Shown here: positions 54,195-63,146 of the stretch, in pieces
How the letters are laid out: each line of letters opens with the position of its first letter
Numbering within the stretch: the first letter of the stretch is position 1
Origin: Pseudaquabacterium inlustre
Lineage (GTDB): Bacteria > Pseudomonadota > Gammaproteobacteria > Burkholderiales > Burkholderiaceae_C
Direction: 5' to 3'
NCBI RefSeq assembly: GCF_038066595.1
Contig: NZ_JBBUTH010000003.1
Coordinates: 558,001 to 622,000, forward strand
Length of the DNA: 64,000 nucleotides
The notes under the pieces: generated by a model
What the model was told of the DNA's origin: nothing
The model's database searches: none
What the model saw: the letters and a program-made list of their open reading frames with translations, nothing else
Translations under genes and position numbers: made by a program

Positions 54195-56675
54195 CTACCT
54201 GGTCGAGCTGGCCTTGTGCCGCGCCAGCAGCAGCGCGTTGCTGACCACGCTGACCGAGGACAACGCCATCGCGCCGCCAGCCACCACCGGGCTGAGCAGA
54301 CCGAGTGCGGCCAGCGGGATGCCCACCACGTTGTAGGCAAAGGCCCAGAACAGGTTCTGGCGGATGCGCCGGCTGATGGCGCGTGACAGGTCCAGCGCCT
54401 GCACCACCAGCAGCGGGTCGCCGCGCAGCAGGGTCAGGCCGGCGGTCTGCATGGCCACGTCGGTGCCACCGCCGTCGGCATGGGTCATGGCCAGGCCGAT
54501 GTCGGCCGCGGCCAGCGCCGGTGCATCGTTGACGCCGTCACCCACCATGGCCACGCGCTGGCCCGGCGCCAGGCCCTCGCGCAGCGTGGCCACCACGCGC
54601 GCCTTGTCGGCCGGCAGCACCTCGGCATGCAGTTCGGTGATGCCCAGCTGCGTGGCCAGCGCCTGGGCGGCGCCGCGGTTGTCGCCGCTGACCAGCACCA
54701 CGCGCACGCCGGCGGCACGCAGCGCCGCCACCGCGGCGGCCGCACCCGGCTTGGGCGTGTCGCCGAAGGCCAGCAGGCCCAGGGCACGGGCCGGGCCGGT
54801 TGTGGCGAGGGTGGTTGCCACCGTGTCGGCCGCCGGGCCCAGATCGGCCAGCCACGACACGCTGCGCCCTTCGGCGGCCCAGGCCGCCGCCTGCGCCGCC
54901 AGCGCGGCATCGGCCACGCCCAGCTCGGCCATCCACACGCCGCTGCCCAGCGCCAGGCGCCGGCCCGCCACCTGGCCTTCGATGCCGCGGCCGGCCACGG
55001 CGCGCAGGCCGCTGGCGGCCGGGGCGGCGAGTCGCCGTTCGGCGGCCGCCTGCAGCACCGCGCGCGCCAGCGGATGCTCGCTGCCGGCTTGCAGCGCGGC
55101 GGCCTGGGCCAGCAGGGTGTCGTTGGCCTCGTGTGCAGCGTCGGCCGCCCGATGGGCCACCAGCACCGGCTTGCCCTCGGTCAGCGTGCCGGTCTTGTCG
55201 AAGGCCACCACGGCCACCTGGCGCATCAGCTCCAGCGCCTGGGCGTCGCGCACCAGGATGCCGCGGCGGGCGGCCAGGCCGGTGCCCACCATCAGCGTGG
55301 CCGGCGTGGCCAGGCCCAGCGCGCAGGGGCAGGCGATGACCAGCACCGACACGGCGTGGATCAGCGCCTCGGCCCAGTCGCCCCGCAGCAGACCCCAGCC
55401 CAGCAGCGTGACCAATGCCACGCCGCCGACCGCCGGCACGAAGACCTCGGCCACGCGGTCCACGGTCTGCTGGATCGGCGCCTTCTTCGCCTGCGCCGTC
55501 TCCACCAGCGCGACGATGCGCGACAGCATGCTGGCGCCACCCACCGCGGTGGTGCGCACCGCCAGCAGGCCCTCGCCGTTGATGGCGCCGCCGGTCACGC
55601 GGTCGCCCGGCGCCTTGGCCACCGGCAGGCTCTCGCCGGTGAGCAGCGATTCGTCGACATGGCTGCGGCCTTCGAGCACCAGGCCGTCGGTGGGCAGGCG
55701 CTCGCCGGGGCGCACCAGCACCACGTCGCCCGGCTGCACCTCGGCCAGCGGCACGCGCTGCTCGGCGCCTTGGGCGTCGCGGCGCGTGGCGGTGTCGGGG
55801 CGCAGCGCGCGCAGCGCGTTCAGCGCGTCCAGCGTGCGGTGCTTGGCGCGCGCCTCCAGCCACTTGCCGAACAGCACTAGCGTGATGACCACCGCCGCGC
55901 TCTCGAAGTACAGGTGCGGCATGCCCTCGGGCTCGCGCCACCACAGCGCCAGGCTCAGGCCGTAGGCCGCGGCGGTGCCGGTGGCCACCAGCAGGTCCAT
56001 GTTGCCGGCGCCGGCGCGCAGCGCCTTCCAGCCGGCCACGAAGAAGCGCGCGCCGAAGCCGAACACCACCGGCGTGGCCAGCAGCCATTGCCACAGCGCC
56101 GGCAGCATCCAGTGCCGGCCGGCCAGGTCGCCCAGCATCGGCAGCACCAGCGGGGCACTCAGCAGCGCGGCGGCTGCCACGTGCCAGCCGCGCAGCTCGC
56201 CGCGGCGCGGGCCGGTGGCCCCGGCGTCGCCCTCGGACAGCAGCGTGGCCTCGTAGCCGGCGCGGGTGATGGCCTCGCGCAGCGCCACATCGCCGGCGCT
56301 GCCGGCCAGGCGCCGCACGCGCACGCCGCCGGTGGCCAGGTTGACGCTGGCCTCCAGCACGCCGGGTACGCGCTTCACCGCCTTCTCGACCCGGCCCACG
56401 CAGCTGGCGCAGGTCATGCCGTCCACGCGCAGGTCGCGCGTCTCCTCGGGGATGGCATAGCCGGCCTTGGCCACCGCGGCCTGGGCGGCCTGCACGGCCT
56501 GGGCGGTGGCCGCCGGGCTGCTGGCGTCGAGCGCCAGGCTGGCCTGCTCGGTGGCCAGGTTGACATGCGCCTCGCGCACGCCCGGCACGCGGGCCAGGGC
56601 CTTCTCGACCCGCGCCACGCAGCTGGCGCAGGTCATGCCGTCGATGGGCAGGGTGAGGGTGCAGGTGTCGTCCAT
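54195..56675 (-). CDS. copA: Copper-translocating P1B-type ATPase CopA
   Basis: An 826-residue inner-membrane pump that exports Cu(I). Two N-terminal metal-binding domains each carry MTCASC (Cys 16/19 and about 95/98). Eight membrane helices follow with the CPC ion site (VIACPCALGLATP). TGES, phosphorylation site DKTGTLTEGKP, SEHPLA, and GDGVNDAPAL are all intact. It starts at the ATG 56675, 9 bases from a perfect CueR-type palindrome and without a clear Shine-Dalgarno sequence. It diverges from a CopZ-like chaperone. No cueR gene is in the window. Confidence 0.96.
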   Translation of the reverse strand: MDDTCTLTLPIDGMTCASCVARVEKALARVPGVREAHVNLATEQASLALDASSPAATAQAVQAAQAAVAKAGYAIPEETRDLRVDGMTCASCVGRVEKAVKRVPGVLEASVNLATGGVRVRRLAGSAGDVALREAITRAGYEATLLSEGDAGATGPRRGELRGWHVAAAALLSAPLVLPMLGDLAGRHWMLPALWQWLLATPVVFGFGARFFVAGWKALRAGAGNMDLLVATGTAAAYGLSLALWWREPEGMPHLYFESAAVVITLVLFGKWLEARAKHRTLDALNALRALRPDTATRRDAQGAEQRVPLAEVQPGDVVLVRPGERLPTDGLVLEGRSHVDESLLTGESLPVAKAPGDRVTGGAINGEGLLAVRTTAVGGASMLSRIVALVETAQAKKAPIQQTVDRVAEVFVPAVGGVALVTLLGWGLLRGDWAEALIHAVSVLVIACPCALGLATPATLMVGTGLAARRGILVRDAQALELMRQVAVVAFDKTGTLTEGKPVLVAHRAADAAHEANDTLLAQAAALQAGSEHPLARAVLQAAAERRLAAPAASGLRAVAGRGIEGQVAGRRLALGSGVWMAELGVADAALAAQAAAWAAEGRSVSWLADLGPAADTVATTLATTGPARALGLLAFGDTPKPGAAAAVAALRAAGVRVVLVSGDNRGAAQALATQLGITELHAEVLPADKARVVATLREGLAPGQRVAMVGDGVNDAPALAAADIGLAMTHADGGGTDVAMQTAGLTLLRGDPLLVVQALDLSRAISRRIRQNLFWAFAYNVVGIPLAALGLLSPVVAGGAMALSSVSVVSNALLLARHKASSTR

Positions 56676-56684
56676 GCCGGGATG

Positions 56685-56713
56685 CTAGACCTTGCCACGA
56701 TGTCAAGGTCTAG
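56685..56713. promoter_or_regulatory. CueR-type operator with divergent 19-base-spacer promoters
   Basis: A perfect inverted repeat: CTAGACCTTG, nine bases, CAAGGTCTAG. The ACCTTG...CAAGGT core matches the known CueR/MerR-family copper operator. Read on either strand it gives a -35 TAGACC, a 19-base spacer and a -10 (TAGCAT toward copA, TAGACT toward the chaperone gene). The 19-base spacer is the hallmark of MerR-type activation, so both genes are probably induced by copper. Confidence 0.88.
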
Positions 56714-56761
56714 ACTCGGGCGCATCGCCTGTTGTTCACCGTTCACCGGGAGCCCTTGTCC

Positions 56762-56953
56762 ATGATCGACCTCACCCTGCCCACCATGACCTGCGGCCAT
56801 TGCGTGCGCACCGTCACCGAGACGGTGCAGCGCGTCGATGCCGAGGCCCGGCTGCAGATCGACCTGCCCACGCACCGCGTGCAGATCGAGTCGCCCAAGC
56901 CGGCCGCCGAGTTCGTGGCCGCGCTGACCGAAGAGGGCTACGCGCCGGCCTGA
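56762..56953 (+). CDS. CopZ-like heavy-metal-associated copper chaperone
   Basis: A 63-residue protein consisting of one HMA domain with the metal-binding MTCGHC (Cys 11 and 14) and the usual beta-alpha-beta-beta-alpha-beta length. It should carry Cu(I) in the cytosol to CopA. The ATG at 56762 has a GGGAG about 10 bases upstream. It begins 49 bases from the shared CueR-type operator, diverging from copA. The copper loop has Gly-His between the cysteines, unlike the Ala-Ser in CopA's own domains. Confidence 0.9.
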   Translation: MIDLTLPTMTCGHCVRTVTETVQRVDAEARLQIDLPTHRVQIESPKPAAEFVAALTEEGYAPA

Positions 56954-57083
56954 TCCCCTGCGCCCGGCACCGCGCGCTGGCCTTGCCTACACTGCGCGCC
57001 GGCCGAACGCCTTCCACACGCGGCCATCCGCCCGCCCGCCGCCACGAGCTGCGGGCCCGCTTCCACTCGACCAGGGTCTGTCC

Positions 57084-58691
57084 ATGAAATCTCGTCCGTT
57101 GTCTTCGATGCTGCTGGCCACCGCGGTGGTGATGGCCGGTGCCGGCCTGTCGCCCGCCCAGGCGCAAACCCTGCGCTGGGCCAGCCAGGGCGATCCGATG
57201 ACCATGGACCCGCACTCGCAGAACGAGGGTCTGACCAACAGCGTCAACCAGCAGGTCTACGAGCGCCTGGTCACGCGTGACCGCAAGCTGGGCCTGGTGC
57301 CGGGCCTGGCGGTGTCGTGGAGCCAGCCCTCGCCGCTGGTGTGGCGCTTCAAGCTGCGGCCCAACGTGAAGTTCCACGATGGCACGCCGTTCACCGCCGA
57401 CGACGTGGTGTTCTCGATGCAGCGGGCCAAGGAGCCCACCTCGCAGATCAGCACCTATGCGTCGGCGCTGGGCGAGGCGGTGAAGATCGACCCGCTGACG
57501 GTGGAGTTCCGGCTGAAGACCGTGAACCCGGTGTTCCTGGAGCACCTGGACACCATCTTCATCATGAGCAAGGCGTGGTGCGAGACCAACCGCAGCGTCA
57601 AGCCGCTGGACTACAAGAACCGCGAGGAAACCTTCGCGTCCACGCACGCCAACGGCACCGGGCCGTTCATGCTGGTCAGCCGCGCGCCCGGCATCAAGAC
57701 CGTGCACAAGCGCAACCCGGCGTGGTGGGGCTGGGGCACCATGGCCGAGGGCAATGTGCAGGAGGTGGTCTACACCCCGATCGCCAACGACGCCACCCGC
57801 CTGGCGGCGCTGATCTCGGGCGAGCTCGATTTCGTGCAGGACCCGGCGCCGCGTGACGTGGCCCGCCTGCGCAACGTGCCGGGCGTGAAGGTGGTCGACG
57901 GCCCCGAGAACCGCGTGGTGTTCTTCGGCATGGACCAGGCGCGCGACAAGCTGCTGCATGCCAATGTGCCCGGCGACCGCAACCCGTTCAAGGACCAGCG
58001 AGTGCGCCGCGCGCTGTACCAGGCCATCGACATCGAGGCCTTGCGCAGCAAGCTGATGAACGGCCAGTCGCTGCCCACCGGTGCGATGACGCCGTCCAGC
58101 ATCGCCTCGTTCAACGACCCCGCGCTGGAAAGCCGCTACCCCTTCGACCTGGCCGGCGCGCGCAAGCTGATGGCCGACGCCGGCTTTGGCGACGGCTTCG
58201 AGGTGACGCTGGACTGCCCCAACAACCGCTACATCAACGACGAGGAGATCTGCCTCGCGGTGGCGGCGATGTGGGCGCAGCTGAAGGTCAAGGTCAAGGT
58301 CAACGCGATGCCGCGCTCGCTGTACTTCCCCAAGGTGGAGAAGATGGACGTCAGCCTGTACATGTACGGCTGGGGCGGCGCCATCACCGATGCCGAGACC
58401 ACGATGACGCCGCTGATGCGCATGCGCAGCGACAAGGGCGTGGGCCTGTACAACTTCGGCAACGTGCGCAACGAGAAGGTCGACACGCTGGCCGGCCAGA
58501 GCAGCGTGGAGCCCGATCCGAAGAAGCGCGAGCAGCTGATCAAGGCCGCGCTGCTGGAGTGGAAGGAACAGTTCCACACGCTGCCGCTGCACCGCCAGAT
58601 GATCCCGTGGGCGATGCGCAGCAACGTCGACGCGGTGCACCGCGCCGACAACTACGTCACCGTCGAGTGGATGACCGTGCGCGCCAAGTGA
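57084..58691 (+). CDS. ABC transporter substrate-binding protein, family 5 (peptide/nickel type)
   Basis: A 535-residue periplasmic binding protein. The signal peptide ends at SPAQA-QTLRW. The family-5 pattern is clear: MDPHSQNEGLTNSVNQQVYERLV, VWRFKLRPNVKFHDGTPFTADDVVFS, the ALYQAIDIEALRSKLM region and GAMTPSS. These proteins deliver peptides or related small molecules to an ABC importer. No permease or ATPase gene adjoins it, so its partners lie elsewhere. The start at 57084 follows the signal sequence. Confidence 0.92.
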   Translation: MKSRPLSSMLLATAVVMAGAGLSPAQAQTLRWASQGDPMTMDPHSQNEGLTNSVNQQVYERLVTRDRKLGLVPGLAVSWSQPSPLVWRFKLRPNVKFHDGTPFTADDVVFSMQRAKEPTSQISTYASALGEAVKIDPLTVEFRLKTVNPVFLEHLDTIFIMSKAWCETNRSVKPLDYKNREETFASTHANGTGPFMLVSRAPGIKTVHKRNPAWWGWGTMAEGNVQEVVYTPIANDATRLAALISGELDFVQDPAPRDVARLRNVPGVKVVDGPENRVVFFGMDQARDKLLHANVPGDRNPFKDQRVRRALYQAIDIEALRSKLMNGQSLPTGAMTPSSIASFNDPALESRYPFDLAGARKLMADAGFGDGFEVTLDCPNNRYINDEEICLAVAAMWAQLKVKVKVNAMPRSLYFPKVEKMDVSLYMYGWGGAITDAETTMTPLMRMRSDKGVGLYNFGNVRNEKVDTLAGQSSVEPDPKKREQLIKAALLEWKEQFHTLPLHRQMIPWAMRSNVDAVHRADNYVTVEWMTVRAK

Positions 58692-58702
58692 CGGCGCGGG
58701 CC

Positions 58703-58720
58703 CGCCGGCCGGTGCCGGCG
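58703..58720. terminator. Hairpin between convergent genes
   Basis: CGCCGGC, loop CGGT, GCCGGCG: a perfect seven-base stem in the 37-base gap between the binding-protein stop and the DUF1841 stop. No T run follows on either strand, so terminator function is uncertain. Confidence 0.4.
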
Positions 58721-58728
58721 TGCCAGTT

Positions 58729-59160
58729 TCAGCGGGTGGCCCGCCGCCGCACGGCGTCCAGGTAGGCGTGGCCGTCGGGCGGGCGGCCGCTGCGCTGGCT
58801 TTCCCAGATCATCGTGCCCAGGCACTCCATGGCCTCGTGGTGGGCCTCATGCAGCGCATTGCGGCGCGCGGCCAGCAGTTCCACCGCCTGGCGGATGCCG
58901 CTGGGCTGGTCGATGCTGCACTGCTCGCTGATGCTCAGGTGCATGGCCAGGTGCAGGAACGGGTTGGTGCGGCCGCCCTCCACCGGGTACTCGGCGGCCA
59001 GCGCGGCGTCCAGGTCGGCCAGGTCGCCGTGGTATTCGGGATGCTCGGCTATCCAGCCGCCGGCCAGGGTTTCCATCGGCGTCAGCGGCGTGCCGTCGCG
59101 CTGCTTGCGGTAGGTCTCGCAGAAGAATCGGCGGACGTCGTGCTGGGAGGGCTGGAACAT
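58729..59160 (-). CDS. DUF1841 family protein
   Basis: A 143-residue cytosolic protein matching the DUF1841 family (MFQPSQHDVRRFFCETY, LTPMETLAGGWIAEHPEYH, NPFLHLAMHLSISEQCSIDQP, HEAMECLGTMIWESQR). Its function is unknown; it is common in betaproteobacteria. The ATG at 59160 has no ribosome site, but GACAAT on the same strand (59167-59172) ends 6 bases before it, suggesting a leaderless message. It diverges from the TauE/SafE permease with only 45 bases between. Confidence 0.9.
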   Translation of the reverse strand: MFQPSQHDVRRFFCETYRKQRDGTPLTPMETLAGGWIAEHPEYHGDLADLDAALAAEYPVEGGRTNPFLHLAMHLSISEQCSIDQPSGIRQAVELLAARRNALHEAHHEAMECLGTMIWESQRSGRPPDGHAYLDAVRRRATR

Positions 59161-59205
59161 CCCACAATTGTCGCGTCCCTGGCCGAGTTCTGCTGACCCC
59201 TCCCT

Positions 59206-59958
59206 GTGTTGCCTGTCATCACCGATCCCGCGTTCTACGCGGTGGCCGTGCCCGCGGTGCTGCTGATGGGCATCAGCAAGAGCGGCTTCGGCGCCGGCTT
59301 CGGCGCGCTGGCCGTGCCGCTGATGGCGCTGGCCGTGCCGGTGCCGCAGGCCGCGGCCATCATGCTGCCGCTGCTGGCCATCGCCGATGTGCTGGGCCTG
59401 AAGGCCCTGGCCCGCGAGGCCGACCGCGCGCTGCTCAAACTGCTGCTGCCGGCCGGGCTGACCGGCATCGTGATCGGCTGGCTGCTGTTCGGCGTGCTGC
59501 CGGCCAAGGCGGTGGCCGGCCTCGTGGGCGCCATCACGCTGGTGTTCCTGGCCATCCGCACGGTGTTTCCGCCCAAGGCCGATGCGCCGCCGCCGGCCCG
59601 GGCCGCTGGTTTCTTCTTCGCCACGGTGTCGGGCTTCACCAGCTTCGTGGCCCATGCCGGCGGGCCGCCGATGGGCTTCTACATGCTGCCGCTGAAGCTG
59701 CCGCCCGTGCGCTTCACCGCCACGCTGGCGGTGTTCTTCGCCGCGGTCAACGCCGCCAAGTGGCTGCCCTACGGCCTGCTGGGCCTGATCGACCTGACCA
59801 ACATGGGCACGGCCCTGGTGCTGGCGCCGGTGACGCCGCTGGGCGTGTGGGTGGGCGTGCGCATCGTGCGCGTGATCCCGCAGGCGCTGTTCTACCGGAT
59901 GTTCTCGGTGGGCATGCTGCTCACCGGCATCAAGCTGGTCTATGACGCGCTGAAGTGA
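59206..59958 (+). CDS. TauE/SafE (TSUP) family membrane transporter
   Basis: A 250-residue inner-membrane protein with about eight helices and the TSUP layout of two half-repeats: MGISKSGFGAGFGALAVPLMAL near the N-terminus and FTSFVAHAGGPPMGFYMLPL in the middle. The family exports sulfite, sulfonates or other organic anions; the substrate here is unknown. The start is GTG at 59206 (or TTG at 59209). It converges with kefC, 13 bases away. Confidence 0.88.
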   Translation: MLPVITDPAFYAVAVPAVLLMGISKSGFGAGFGALAVPLMALAVPVPQAAAIMLPLLAIADVLGLKALAREADRALLKLLLPAGLTGIVIGWLLFGVLPAKAVAGLVGAITLVFLAIRTVFPPKADAPPPARAAGFFFATVSGFTSFVAHAGGPPMGFYMLPLKLPPVRFTATLAVFFAAVNAAKWLPYGLLGLIDLTNMGTALVLAPVTPLGVWVGVRIVRVIPQALFYRMFSVGMLLTGIKLVYDALK

Positions 59959-59971
59959 GCTTCAGTGCGGA

Positions 59972-61822
59972 TCAGTGCGGCGGCTCGTCGCCGCCATGCC
60001 AGCCGCGGCGGTTGCGTGCGGCGGCCTGTTCGGCGCGCTCCTGCGCCCACATGGTCTCCAGTTGCTGGCGGCCCTGCTTGGCCACCGCGATCAGCTGCTG
60101 CTCGTCGCCCACATGGGCGCGCATCTGCTCGATCAGCTCCACCGTGTGGCGCCGAAAGCGCAGCGCCTGGTTGCGTGCGGCATGCGGCTGCCAGCCCAGG
60201 CGTTCGAGCACATGGCGGCCGCTCATCAGCGAGGCGTCCAGCGTCTCGCGCTCGATCAGCTCGATGCCCAGCGCACGCAGCTTCAGGTAGTGCGTGACAT
60301 TGCGCGCCCGCGCCACCACGGTGAGTTGCGGGAAGTGCTCGCGCACCAGCTCGGCCACGGCCACGCTCTGCTCGATGTCGTCGATGGCCAGCACGAAGAC
60401 CTGGGCCTCGCCCGCGCCGGCCATGCGCAGCAGGTCCAGCCGGCTGGCGTCGCCATAGAACACCTGCCAGCCGAAGCGGCGCACGGCCTCCACCTGCTCG
60501 GCGTCGTGCTCCAGCACGGTGGCGCTCAGGCCGCTGGCATTCAGCAGCCGGCCCACCACCTGGCCGAAGCGGCCGAAGCCGGCAATGATCACCGGCGCGG
60601 CCTGCGGCTCGCTCAGGTGGGCGCTGGCATGCACCTCGGCGCGCGGCGCGCGGGTGGCCAGGCGCGGCACCCACCAGCGGTCGGCCAGCGGCAGCAGCAG
60701 CGGCGTGGTGAGCATCGAGATGGCCACCGCCGCCACCAGGAACGAGCTGGTGCCGGCATCGATCACGCCGGCCTGTTGCGCCGCCTGGAAGACCACGAAG
60801 CCGAACTCCCCGCCCTGGGCCAGCAGGATCGCGTACACCGGCCGCTCGGCCAGCGGCAACTTCGCCAGGTGGGCCAGCACCCACAGCACGCCCAGCTTCA
60901 GCACCAGGAAGCCGGCCACCACCGCGGCGATCAGCCACGGGTGCGCGGCCACCACGGCGAAGTCGATGCCCATGCCCACGGCGATGAAGAACAGGCCCAG
61001 CAGCAGGCCCTTGAAGGGCTCGAGGTCGGTCTCCAGCTCGCGCCGGTATTCGCTCTCGGCCAGCAGCACGCCGGCGAGGAAGGCGCCGAGGGCCATCGAC
61101 AGCCCCACCGCCTGCATCAGCGAGGCGGTGGCCACCACCAGCAGCAGCGCGGCGGCGGTGAAGATCTCGGGCGTGTCGCTGCGGGCGATCCAGCGCAGCG
61201 CCGGGCGCAGCAGCAGCCGGCCGCCGAAGACGATGCCGGCCACCACGCCCAGCGCCTTGGCCGCGCCCCACCAGCCGCCGCCTTCGTGCGCCACGCCGGC
61301 CGGCGCGGCGGCCAGCAGCGGCACCAGGGCCAGCACCGGGATGGCCGCGATGTCCTGCAGCAGCGCCACGCTCAGCACATGCTGGCCCGACGAGGTGGCG
61401 CCCAGGTTGCGCTCGGCCAGCACGCCCAGGCCGATGGCGGTGGACGACATCGCCAGCCCCAGGCCGGCCACCAGGGCCACGCGCCAATCCACCCCGGCGG
61501 CCACGGCCACGCCCAGCATCAGCGCGGTGGAGCCCAGCAGCTGGAAGCTGCCGCCACCGAAGATCGGCCGGCGCAGCGACCACAGCCGGCGCGGTTCCAG
61601 TTCCAGCCCCACCAGGAACAGCATCAGCACCACGCCGAACTCGGCCACGTGCAGGATGGTGCCGGGCTCGGTGACCAGGCGCAGGCCCCAGGGCCCGATG
61701 GCGATGCCCGCGGCCAGGTAGCCGACGATGGCGCCCAGGCCCAGCACCCGCGCAATCGGCACGGCCAGCACCGCCGCGCCTAGGTAGACCAGGCTGCTGC
61801 TCAGCCAGTTGCCGTGCTCCAT
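59972..61822 (-). CDS. kefC: Glutathione-regulated-type potassium efflux antiporter KefC/KefB
   Basis: A 616-residue protein. Twelve or thirteen helices of the CPA2 antiporter domain come first (to about 385, with GLELEPRRLW and LAQGGEFGFVVF), then a cytosolic KTN/TrkA-N Rossmann domain beginning VIIAGFGRFGQVVGRLL (about 410) with EHDAEQVEAVRRFGW, and a C-terminal coiled region. It exports potassium in exchange for protons when electrophiles form glutathione adducts. It starts 2 bases after the stop of its activator subunit. The start at 61822 is an ATG. Confidence 0.9.
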   Translation of the reverse strand: MEHGNWLSSSLVYLGAAVLAVPIARVLGLGAIVGYLAAGIAIGPWGLRLVTEPGTILHVAEFGVVLMLFLVGLELEPRRLWSLRRPIFGGGSFQLLGSTALMLGVAVAAGVDWRVALVAGLGLAMSSTAIGLGVLAERNLGATSSGQHVLSVALLQDIAAIPVLALVPLLAAAPAGVAHEGGGWWGAAKALGVVAGIVFGGRLLLRPALRWIARSDTPEIFTAAALLLVVATASLMQAVGLSMALGAFLAGVLLAESEYRRELETDLEPFKGLLLGLFFIAVGMGIDFAVVAAHPWLIAAVVAGFLVLKLGVLWVLAHLAKLPLAERPVYAILLAQGGEFGFVVFQAAQQAGVIDAGTSSFLVAAVAISMLTTPLLLPLADRWWVPRLATRAPRAEVHASAHLSEPQAAPVIIAGFGRFGQVVGRLLNASGLSATVLEHDAEQVEAVRRFGWQVFYGDASRLDLLRMAGAGEAQVFVLAIDDIEQSVAVAELVREHFPQLTVVARARNVTHYLKLRALGIELIERETLDASLMSGRHVLERLGWQPHAARNQALRFRRHTVELIEQMRAHVGDEQQLIAVAKQGRQQLETMWAQERAEQAAARNRRGWHGGDEPPH

Positions 61823-61824
61823 GC

Positions 61825-62448
61825 TCAGGCCTCCACCGGCCGTTCGCCGGCCGGCACCGCGCAGCCGGGGCAGGGCGGCAGGCTGGCCAGTTCGGGCCAG
61901 CCGGCGGCATCGGGCCAGCTGCGCAGGCGCTGCACGAAGCCCTGGGCAAAGCGGCCGATGGTGGCCGTGTCGGCCTGGTGCGCGCCATGCAGCACCTGGG
62001 GCGGCAGAAAGCGCAGACCGGCCAGCGCGGCGGCCTGCTCGTACGGCGGCAGGAAGGCCTCGAACGGGTAGCGGTTGTGGCCCTCGGGCCGGTACGACGC
62101 GGCGCTGCCGCCGGTGGAGCACACCAGCCACAGGTCGCGCCCGGCCAGCGCCGTGCCGCCAGGCCCGTAGGCCCAGCCGAAGGCGAACACCTCGTCCAGC
62201 CACAGCTTCATCAGCGGCGGCATGCCGTACCAGTGGATCGGGTGCAGCCACACCAGCAGCTCGGCCTGGGCCAGCGCGGCCTGCTCGGTGGCCACGTCCA
62301 CCAGGTAGTCGGGGTACAGCGCATACAGCTCGCGCACGGCGATGTCGGCACCACCGGCAGCGGCCTGGCGTGTGGCGGCCAGCAGCGTGCGCGTGACGCG
62401 GGATTCCCCCAGGTGCGGGTGGGCGGCGATCACCAGAATTCGTGGCAT
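61825..62448 (-). CDS. kefF: KefF/KefG-type NAD(P)H oxidoreductase, potassium-efflux ancillary subunit
   Basis: A 207-residue flavodoxin-fold oxidoreductase: PRILVIAAHPHLGESRVTR, LVWLHPIHWYGMPPLMKLWLDEVFAFGWAYG and CSTGGSAASY are the flavin and dimer motifs of the quinone-reductase family. KefF/KefG proteins are required for full activity of KefC/KefB. An unusual C-terminal PPCPGCAVP segment carries a CxxC pair. The choice of KefF over KefG is tentative. It is followed 2 bases later by kefC in the same operon. Confidence 0.85.
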   Translation of the reverse strand: MPRILVIAAHPHLGESRVTRTLLAATRQAAAGGADIAVRELYALYPDYLVDVATEQAALAQAELLVWLHPIHWYGMPPLMKLWLDEVFAFGWAYGPGGTALAGRDLWLVCSTGGSAASYRPEGHNRYPFEAFLPPYEQAAALAGLRFLPPQVLHGAHQADTATIGRFAQGFVQRLRSWPDAAGWPELASLPPCPGCAVPAGERPVEA

Positions 62449-62525
62449 CGTGGTCAGTCGGTGGGTGGCGCGAAGAGGTCGCTCTCGTAACATACCAGCA
62501 AGCAGTGCAAGGGTCTGGAGCAGGT

Positions 62526-63146
62526 ATGCCGGTGATCGCGGTCGCCAATCCCAAGGGCGGCGTGGGCAAGAGCACGCTGGCCACCAACGTGGCCGGCTGG
62601 CTGGCGCGCCAGGGCCATGCCGTGATGCTGGGCGACCTGGACCGCCAGCACAGCGCGCGCGGCTGGCTGGGCCTGCGCCCGCCGCAGCTGCCGCCCATCC
62701 GCGGCTGGGAGGTGCTGGACGGTGGCGACACCGTGCGCCTGCCCAAGGGCACCACGCACGCCGTGATCGACACGCCCGCCGGCCTGCACGGCAAGCGCCT
62801 GGACGCGGTGATGAAGCTGGCCGACAAGCTGCTCATTCCGCTGCAGCCCAGCCCCTTCGACATGGCCGCCACCCAAGCCTTCCTGCGCACGCTGGCCGAG
62901 CACAAGCGCGCCGAGCGCCTCCAGGTGGGCCTGGTGGCCATGCGCGTGAAGGAGCACACCCACGCCACCGAGCACCTGCACGAGTGGCTCGATACCCTGC
63001 AGCGCCCGCTGCTGGCGCATCTGCGTGACACGCAGAACTATGTGCACCTGGCCGCGCGCGGCCTCACGCTGTGGGACGTGGCGCCCGGGCGTGTCGAGCG
63101 CGACCTGGCGCAATGGCAACCCATCCTCGACTGGCTTTCCGAATGA
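62526..63146 (+). CDS. ParA-like ATPase (orphan)
   Basis: A 206-residue deviant-Walker ATPase. NPKGGVGKSTLATN lies at about 8-21, a DLDRQHSARGW switch near 40, VIDTPAG (about 80) and a short C-terminal helix pair. It is smaller than chromosomal ParA and no parB or parS-like site is near. Such orphans position protein clusters or plasmids in cells. The ATG at 62526 has GGAG about 9 bases upstream. Its stop overlaps the start of a MaoC gene by four bases (ATGA), so the two are coupled. Confidence 0.87.
   Translation: MPVIAVANPKGGVGKSTLATNVAGWLARQGHAVMLGDLDRQHSARGWLGLRPPQLPPIRGWEVLDGGDTVRLPKGTTHAVIDTPAGLHGKRLDAVMKLADKLLIPLQPSPFDMAATQAFLRTLAEHKRAERLQVGLVAMRVKEHTHATEHLHEWLDTLQRPLLAHLRDTQNYVHLAARGLTLWDVAPGRVERDLAQWQPILDWLSE

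Noticed and set aside
61823..63031. Long N-terminal extension of kefC in the same frame
   Set aside because: The extension runs through kefF and the ParA-like gene. Family length and the tight kefF-kefC junction place the start at 61822.
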